From positions 1 to 5,074 of the forward strand of contig JAFGFO010000233.1 in assembly GCA_016931085.1 (NCBI GenBank): 5,074 nucleotides of DNA, read 5' to 3'. Shown piece by piece: positions 1 to 4,228 of the stretch; position 1 is the stretch's first letter; each line of letters opens with the position of its first letter. A model generated the notes under the pieces. It saw only the letters and a program-made list of their open reading frames with translations. It did no database searches and had not been told where the DNA came from. The DNA is from Thermoflexales bacterium (GTDB taxonomy: Bacteria; Chloroflexota; Anaerolineae; Fen-1058). Position numbers and translations under genes: made by a program.

Positions 1-1539
1 CGGCCCAATGAGGCTATTGCCGCACTTGATGTTCTGGTCGAGGTTGGGCAGGGCACGCTCCTGAAAGAGCGCCAGTTGCTTACCCAGTGTCTCGTCGCTT
101 TCGCCTTCCAGCACCTTGAGCAGCAAGCTGAGCTTGGTCACCTCAACCGCCTGCCGGTCAATATCCACGCCAAAGATGTGCGTTGTCAGAATGCGCTTTT
201 TCTCGGCAGTGGTCAATCGCCATTCCTCGCCGTGTTGCCACACCGCTTTAGCGTGCTTTTCGGGGTTGTGCGTCGCATACCACGCCAGGTAGTGATCGAG
301 CAAGCACTGATACGCGCCCAACAAGAACGAGCCAGAGCCACACGCCATATCCAGGACGCGAACGTCTTCCAATTGTTTGGGGCCTTTGTCCTTCACCAGC
401 CTGCCGACGGTGTTCCTGACAATATACTCGACGATGTAGGTCGGAGTGTAATACACGCCGCCGGCCTTGCGCACTTGCGGTTTTTCTTCCACCTTGGCCT
501 GGTGCGCAGGCGTCAGGCGGATCACCTTGCCCAGGAATTGCTCGTACACGTTGCCCAGGATTTCGGTCGGCAATACGCTAAACTCGTAAGGTGAAGCAGG
601 AAAGTAGAGATTGGAAAGGATTGGCTTGAGCGCCTTGTCGTCAATGACCAAGTCCAGCGTAAGCTTGTCGGCGCGCAGGTCAAATAAGCCCGAGTTGTAC
701 CTGGTATCAGCCTTGCGGCATAGCTCGATCAGGCCGGGGTAAATGTTGCCTGTTTCAGCCAGTCGCTGCAGCCGTTCATACTCTTCCATTCCCCGATCTT
801 CGGCCATGCGCAAAAAGACGATGCGGTCAATCGTGCGCTGCACCGCATCGTTCAATTCATCCACCGTCAGGCGCGGATTGCGCAGCGCGATATTGTGCGC
901 CAGCACATTACGCCAGGCTTCGACTTCTTTGAGGAACTCGACATCCACTTCACTGGTGCCGCGCCTGCCTTTGCTGCTCTGGGCGAATTGATCGAACGCC
1001 CCGGCCAACACAGCCTCGCGTGAAAACACGTCCCATACCTCGCGCCAGCGGTCAGGATATTCTTCATAGGTGTAGAACTGGGTCCGGCCGGTGACGGCTT
1101 TATCTTTTTCGGATGGGCGGGAGTGGCAATCGTACACGGCCAGTTCTTCAAAGTCGGTGAGCAGCGAGAGAGGAAGTTTGAGGCTCCACGCATAACGGCG
1201 CAACTGATAAGCCGGGCCGACGCCGGTCTTGATCGAAACGCCCGGCTTTTTGGCTTCAGCGAAAAACCTTATGTCCCTGCCCATACGAAAGGCATAATCG
1301 GGCGCTTTGCGGCTGCCCTCCACATCGAGCGAGGCTTCCACAACGACCTCGCGATAATTGGGCGCAGCGCGTTGAGCGTTGTGCACATCCCAACCCAGCG
1401 CGATGAATAGGGGATCAATGAATTCTTGCCGGGCGTGGGCCTCTTTGTAATCCGGCGCGTGGTACAGTCGAGCGTTGGTGTGAAAGTGTCTGACCAGTTT
1501 GGCGATTTCGTCTTTGGCTTGATCAAAGATAAGGTGCAT
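1..1539 (-). CDS. Type IIG (Eco57I-like) restriction-modification enzyme, N-terminal 513 residues
   Basis: Single-chain enzyme expected to cut foreign DNA and methylate adenine in the host's own sites. I translated the minus strand from ATG 1539 and found no stop to the window edge, so the gene is partial at its 3' end. Visible parts: a type I HsdR-like PD-(D/E)XK nuclease at about residues 30-120, with E39 in an RxEFIxP context, D81 (PDY), E95-x-K97 (AEAKKP) and the downstream QxxxY element (Q112, Y116); a helical linker at about 200-340; methylase motif X (GVYYTP, 361-366); motif I, the SAM-binding loop (DMACGSGSF, 397-405); a motif II-like acidic strand (GVDID, 457-461); and GNSLIG (508-512), which in this family lies shortly before the catalytic NPPY. 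The NPPY and the target-recognition domain lie outside the window. The start is set by AGGAG at 1548-1544, four bases before ATG. The upstream AlbA_2 gene ends 44 bases away on the same strand, suggesting cotranscription. The nuclease residues all appear intact. Whether it is type IIG proper or a related Eco57I-class enzyme needs the missing half. Confidence 0.93.
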   Translation of the reverse strand, partial: MHLIFDQAKDEIAKLVRHFHTNARLYHAPDYKEAHARQEFIDPLFIALGWDVHNAQRAAPNYREVVVEASLDVEGSRKAPDYAFRMGRDIRFFAEAKKPGVSIKTGVGPAYQLRRYAWSLKLPLSLLTDFEELAVYDCHSRPSEKDKAVTGRTQFYTYEEYPDRWREVWDVFSREAVLAGAFDQFAQSSKGRRGTSEVDVEFLKEVEAWRNVLAHNIALRNPRLTVDELNDAVQRTIDRIVFLRMAEDRGMEEYERLQRLAETGNIYPGLIELCRKADTRYNSGLFDLRADKLTLDLVIDDKALKPILSNLYFPASPYEFSVLPTEILGNVYEQFLGKVIRLTPAHQAKVEEKPQVRKAGGVYYTPTYIVEYIVRNTVGRLVKDKGPKQLEDVRVLDMACGSGSFLLGAYQCLLDHYLAWYATHNPEKHAKAVWQHGEEWRLTTAEKKRILTTHIFGVDIDRQAVEVTKLSLLLKVLEGESDETLGKQLALFQERALPNLDQNIKCGNSLIGP

Positions 1540-1543
1540 AATT

Positions 1544-1548
1544 CTCCT
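1544..1548 (-). promoter_or_regulatory. Ribosome binding site of the restriction-modification gene
   Basis: AGGAG lies four bases upstream of ATG 1539. It is the strongest Shine-Dalgarno match in the window and fixes the start of the restriction-modification gene. Confidence 0.75.
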
Positions 1549-1565
1549 GATTAGCCGAAAAAACG

Positions 1566-1618
1566 GATTGCATCAGCATTGCATCATGATTGCTTTTTGG
1601 AGCGTTTTGATGCAATCT
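1566..1618. repeat. Inverted and direct GATTGCATCA repeats at the gene junction
   Basis: A perfect 10-base inverted repeat, GATTGCATCA at 1566-1575 and TGATGCAATC at 1609-1618, flanks a second direct copy of nine of those bases (ATTGCATCA, 1578-1586) and the palindrome ATCATGAT (1583-1590). The group covers the last codons and stop of the AlbA_2 gene and the start of the 44-base gap before the restriction-modification gene. It could form a stem with a 33-base loop in the transcript, or be a protein-binding site controlling the downstream gene. There is no U-run, so a terminator is unlikely. The role is inferred. Confidence 0.4.
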
Positions 1619-3251
1619 GGCTTGGAGCGCGGCCTGGATACCAACGAGCCGACCTGGTTTGACCGATGCTGTAGATTTGCCCTTCGGCCTTCATCTCGCG
1701 CAAAAGCGTCTGAATTTGAGCGCGAGAAAGAGCCGGCAGCACTTGCATCAGTTCGTGGAGTTGGCTACCCTCTTTTTGACTATCTTGGATATGCTTCAAG
1801 AGCAGCGCCTTGTTGGTTGCCCGATCCAGTCCACGCTTGCGCGTATAAACGCCCTTCTTCTCCAGGAAGCCATAGAACCGGCGTGAGAGGATATAGCGGA
1901 CACCTCTGCCACGCCCGACCATTTCGATGACTCCCTGGTCAATCAACGTGGGCAAGCGCGGTTTTAGCTCATCGGGCACGAGTTGCTCCCGGTTCACTAG
2001 GTCCAGCACGATAAAATCCTGCGTAGTGAAAGACAACAAGCGTTCTTTGCCCACTTGTTCGAGGAAACGCAGAAATCGCTGATCTTGTACCTCGCCAATC
2101 AGTGTCACCGACACCTGATAATCGTCGGTGCCGGCAAAATCGGGTCTGGGTTTGCTCTCCTTGATACATTCTTCAAACATCCGATTCACACCTTGGCCGG
2201 ATCGCTCGACCAGGCCGCATTTGGCAAATGTTTCGGAAATGCGGCGATTGCGCGGCGCCTGCCGCCACAAGATGTTGTCTGGCGTGATACCCGGCGGGAA
2301 ACTGCCGGGACTGACAACCTCCAACTTGCGAGGAAATTGCCGGACGAAAACTGAGCCGGCTAAGCGATAGTCGCGATGGCTCACGGCATTGAGGATAGTC
2401 TCGCGGACTACAGCTTCATTGAACGTTGGAATATCCCACACAAACAGGCCATCCTGGAACTGCTGCACTTCGTTGCGGAGATTGATCGTGTTCCACAAAT
2501 CGTCTCCAAACAAGAAAAAGCCCTGGCGGTATTCCTTGCGCTGTTGAGCAGGCAACGACGCCTCGCTGGACCGGTATTCAAAAACCAGCTCGGCCTGGGC
2601 CAGGTACTTGCCAAGCGCCTGGTGCGTGCCGAACAGAATCAGCGCAGCATAAGTGAGATCGCCGTTTACTGTCAACTCGGCATCAATCAATAACTGCTTC
2701 TGAGAAACCGCCTTGAGAGCCTTGTTCCCCGATTTACGATGCCACATTGCCCGGAAGTGTTCGATAGCGGCGGAGTCCAGGTCAGGGAGAGACGCATGAG
2801 GACATATCTCTGCGGAAAAGTCTGGGCCGGCCTCGTCAAAAATCTTTTTGAGCAGGTCAGGCGTCATTGGCGCCAAGTCTTGGCCTGCACGCATCCAGTA
2901 AGCACCCTTGTATTGGATTGGAACACCCACTGGCCTAGGTGGAACAGTGAACAGCAAGACACGACCGGCGGGGTGCTGGATTTCGGCCGCATCAATCCGG
3001 AGGCGCAGTCGCTCGACAAGGCCAGCCTTGGTACGCTCCAGGTCGGTGAAAGCCTGGCTGCCGACAATCTTGCGAGGCGGGCGGTCAGTGACGCCGAGGA
3101 TTATGGCGCCGCCGCCCTCATTGGCCAGGGCAGCGCAGTATTTCACCAACTCCTCAAAATCGTAACGGGCCTTGGCCTCTTTGAATTCCAGGTGTTCGCT
3201 TTCCCCGGCATCCATCCACGTCTGAAGTTGATCAAGAGCACTAGTCATCAT
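1584..3251 (-). CDS. AlbA_2/Schlafen-like putative DNA/RNA-binding protein with COG2865-type GHKL-like and winged-helix domains
   Basis: Full-length 555-residue protein. Residues about 13-130 match the AlbA_2 (Schlafen AlbA_2, formerly AAA_4) fold: GESEHLEFKEA (16-26), then LANEGGGAIILGVTD (42-56). Residues about 275-360 carry the COG2865 GHKL-like signature: NEAVVRETILNAVSHRDY (278-295), then ERSGQGVNRM (349-358). This part is often mislabelled as RecG helicase, but no helicase motifs are present. About 405-455 and 480-540 look like winged helices, and the C-terminus is basic. Family members are annotated as transcriptional regulators; animal Schlafen proteins with a related fold are RNA nucleases. 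E17, E22 and D56 sit in an arrangement reminiscent of the Schlafen nuclease triad (inference, alignment needed). ATG 3251 has AGGGG nine bases upstream (3265-3261), fitting better than ATG 3248. It starts 23 bases after the 63-residue ORF and ends 44 bases before the restriction-modification gene, so it probably belongs to one defence operon, either as regulator or as a second effector. Confidence 0.9.
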   Translation of the reverse strand: MMTSALDQLQTWMDAGESEHLEFKEAKARYDFEELVKYCAALANEGGGAIILGVTDRPPRKIVGSQAFTDLERTKAGLVERLRLRIDAAEIQHPAGRVLLFTVPPRPVGVPIQYKGAYWMRAGQDLAPMTPDLLKKIFDEAGPDFSAEICPHASLPDLDSAAIEHFRAMWHRKSGNKALKAVSQKQLLIDAELTVNGDLTYAALILFGTHQALGKYLAQAELVFEYRSSEASLPAQQRKEYRQGFFLFGDDLWNTINLRNEVQQFQDGLFVWDIPTFNEAVVRETILNAVSHRDYRLAGSVFVRQFPRKLEVVSPGSFPPGITPDNILWRQAPRNRRISETFAKCGLVERSGQGVNRMFEECIKESKPRPDFAGTDDYQVSVTLIGEVQDQRFLRFLEQVGKERLLSFTTQDFIVLDLVNREQLVPDELKPRLPTLIDQGVIEMVGRGRGVRYILSRRFYGFLEKKGVYTRKRGLDRATNKALLLKHIQDSQKEGSQLHELMQVLPALSRAQIQTLLREMKAEGQIYSIGQTRSARWYPGRAPSQIASKRSKKQS

Positions 3252-3274
3252 AGCAGACTACCCCTACTACAATC

Positions 3275-3466
3275 TCAATCGCCGCATGTTTCACGAAAGC
3301 ACAATTCTGGCCGAGTCAATTCGTCAAGCAGAAAATCGTCTCGTGTTGCGCCCACCGCCTGGCCGGCGAGATAATTGCAAATATCCCGAAATGCCTCTTT
3401 GGGCGTCTTGAGATTCGGGATAAGAAATGCCTGTATTGAATCAACTGACCTGATGGATCGTCCCAT
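3275..3466 (-). CDS. 63-residue ORF resembling an N6-adenine methylase N-terminus (probable remnant)
   Basis: Short ORF, first of the apparent operon. ATG 3466 is preceded by AGGA (3477-3474) with a seven-base spacer, and a promoter lies about 75 bases upstream, so it is probably translated. The sequence SVDSIQAFLIPNLKTPKEA followed by FRDICNYLAGQAVGATRDD and LLDEL (residues 7-50) reminds me of the helical N-terminus of N6-adenine DNA methylases, where this stretch leads into a cysteine-containing segment and then the catalytic domain. Here that body is missing: after LLDEL the reading changes to a short tail and stops, and the AlbA_2 gene begins 23 bases later. I infer a gene whose catalytic part was deleted and whose promoter and leader now serve the downstream genes. 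It could instead be a genuine small protein. The family match is from memory and tentative; the ORF itself is well supported. It overlaps the end of the upstream AAA-like ORF by 26 bases in another frame. Confidence 0.5.
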   Translation of the reverse strand: MGRSIRSVDSIQAFLIPNLKTPKEAFRDICNYLAGQAVGATRDDFLLDELTRPELCFRETCGD

Positions 3467-3473
3467 TAGCTTT

Positions 3474-3477
3474 TCCT
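3474..3477 (-). promoter_or_regulatory. Ribosome binding site of the 63-residue ORF
   Basis: AGGA with a seven-base spacer to ATG 3466. It favours that start and indicates the small ORF is translated independently of the overlapping upstream reading frame. Confidence 0.55.
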
Positions 3478-3539
3478 ACTTTTTGGTATAGAGCTTGCAG
3501 CAGTCCTCTTCTCAAGTCCAACCAACGCGCGCCACCTTT

Positions 3540-3568
3540 ATTGTAACCGCTCATTCTACAAAGTGCAA
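3540..3568 (-). promoter_or_regulatory. Sigma-70-like promoter of the putative defence operon
   Basis: On the minus strand, -35 TTGCAC (3568-3563) and -10 TACAAT (3545-3540) are separated by exactly 17 bases. They match the consensus hexamers at four and five of six positions. The expected transcript start is near 3533, giving a leader of about 65 bases before ATG 3466. The promoter lies inside the part of the AAA-like ORF that no longer resembles its family, which supports that part being non-coding. It would drive the 63-residue ORF, the AlbA_2 gene and the restriction-modification gene. Confidence 0.5.
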
Positions 3569-3782
3569 GCCCTTCGAGTCGTCTAACACACTGGTATGGC
3601 GAGATATTGAGGCCGCGCATCAGTGGGATGGCTTCAGGCAGTGCGACCAAGCGCCCGGTCCTTGCCAGGTCATGCATCAGTTCGTCAATCAGTATCGTCT
3701 TGCCGCCGCCTGGGCCACCCGTGAAAACGATGATAGGTCGAGACAATGAACCTATTGCCAAACCAGGTGCCTTCCGCCGCAC

Positions 3783-3846
3783 GCTTGCAGTGAGATAAAT
3801 GCGCTCAGTGCTTCAACGATTCATCGCCTTGCCTCTGCCCACCTGG
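3783..3846. other. Short intergenic spacer
   Basis: 64 bases between the stop of the HEAT pseudogene and the AAA-like fragment. I see no ribosome binding site near GTG 3782, no hairpin with a U-run, and no clear promoter. This fits the AAA fragment being inactive. Confidence 0.4.
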
Positions 3847-4228
3847 CTAGAGCAGCAGATCCGCACTGATATTCTTGTCTGTGTGTGCACCGAAAGAGTA
3901 GCCGGAGGGATCCCAACACCGGTCCTGTGTGTCTTCATGGTAGGTTATAGTTTCTCGCCGGGATAAAATGAGGCGTTTGTGCATTTCATCGAAGTTACTC
4001 ATTCTGTACATACTGGCCAGCACCTCAACCGCGGATTTGCACACACCGCTATCCGGTATCCTTGAGCGTAGCGAAGAGCAGCTCTATGGCGCAGGCATCG
4101 CCGATTGCCCCCAGTACTTTAGCCGCTGACTTGCGCACATCTCTATCCGTATCCTTGAGCGCGGCGATGAGCGGCTCGACGGCAGGCACACCGATCTTGC
4201 CCAGCGCCCCATCCGCAGACTCGCCGAT
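3847..4228 (-). pseudogene. Decayed 3' end of a second HEAT-repeat gene (frameshifted paralogue)
   Basis: Immediately after the TAG of the intact HEAT gene, in the same frame, codons from 4228 encode the second half of a HEAT repeat ([10 protein letters not shown]), a full repeat ([20 protein letters not shown], then [11 protein letters not shown]) and the start of another ([11 protein letters not shown]), ending at TAG 4051-4049. The next frame completes that repeat (SGVCKSAVEVLASMYRMSN) and continues into a C-terminal tail ending at TAG 3849-3847. The shift is explained by one extra G (plus strand, 4055 or 4056): the same motif in the neighbouring repeat reads ATCCGTATCC where this one reads ATCCGGTATCC. 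The tail aligns with that of the intact gene (KRLILSRRETIT against [12 protein letters not shown], then HTD against HSD, and ISADLLL against IGVDFPL). No start codon or 5' part exists, so this is the remnant of a tandem duplicate whose front was lost. The ATG at 4044 inside it is not a true start. Confidence 0.82.

Larger units (their letters stand above)
3441..3782 (-). pseudogene. Truncated P-loop ATPase (AAA_28-like) N-terminal fragment
   Basis: Open frame of 113 codons from GTG 3782; the first 60 or so residues look like a real protein. Residues 16-35 read PIIVFTGGPGGGKTILIDEL, a beta strand, a Walker A loop (GGPGGGKT, 22-29) and the following helix. ALPEAIPLMRG (47-57) matches the second conserved block of AAA_28-type nucleoside-triphosphate-binding proteins, which are normally about 170-200 residues. 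From about residue 61 (base 3602 downward) resemblance stops: there is no Walker B and no lid region, and this stretch carries a promoter for the next gene. I infer that a deletion or insertion removed the C-terminal two thirds. The true start is unclear: GTG 3782 has no ribosome binding site, and TTG 3746 (residue 13, immediately before SRPIIVF) fits the usual family start better, with AGG just upstream. Without the rest of the fold it is unlikely to work. Confidence 0.6.

Noticed and set aside
76..594. Plus-strand ORF of 172 codons at the left end
   Set aside because: It is antisense to the methylase domain, including motif I and motif X, and its translation has no recognisable motif.
867..1526. 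Minus-strand ORFs at 867-1193 and 1269-1526 as separate genes
   Set aside because: They lie in other frames than the 513-codon restriction-modification frame, which carries clear nuclease and methylase motifs over the same bases; their translations show no family character.
1555..1566. CCG-AAAAAA-CGG as a terminator hairpin between AlbA_2 and the restriction gene
   Set aside because: A three-base-pair stem is too weak and has no following U-run; the two genes look cotranscribed.
1584..3251. Annotating the 555-residue protein as RecG helicase
   Set aside because: The similarity behind that common label is to the COG2865-type GHKL-like segment; no Walker A or helicase motifs are present.
2739..3374. 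Plus-strand ORF of 211 codons
   Set aside because: It is antisense to the AlbA_2 domain and the 63-residue ORF. Its length reflects the codon use of the real gene on the other strand; no motif is seen.
3485..3515. Alternative promoter TTGAGA-19-TATACC ahead of ATG 3466
   Set aside because: The spacer is long, the -10 is weak, and it would leave only about a dozen leader bases. The upstream 17-base-spaced pair is clearly better.
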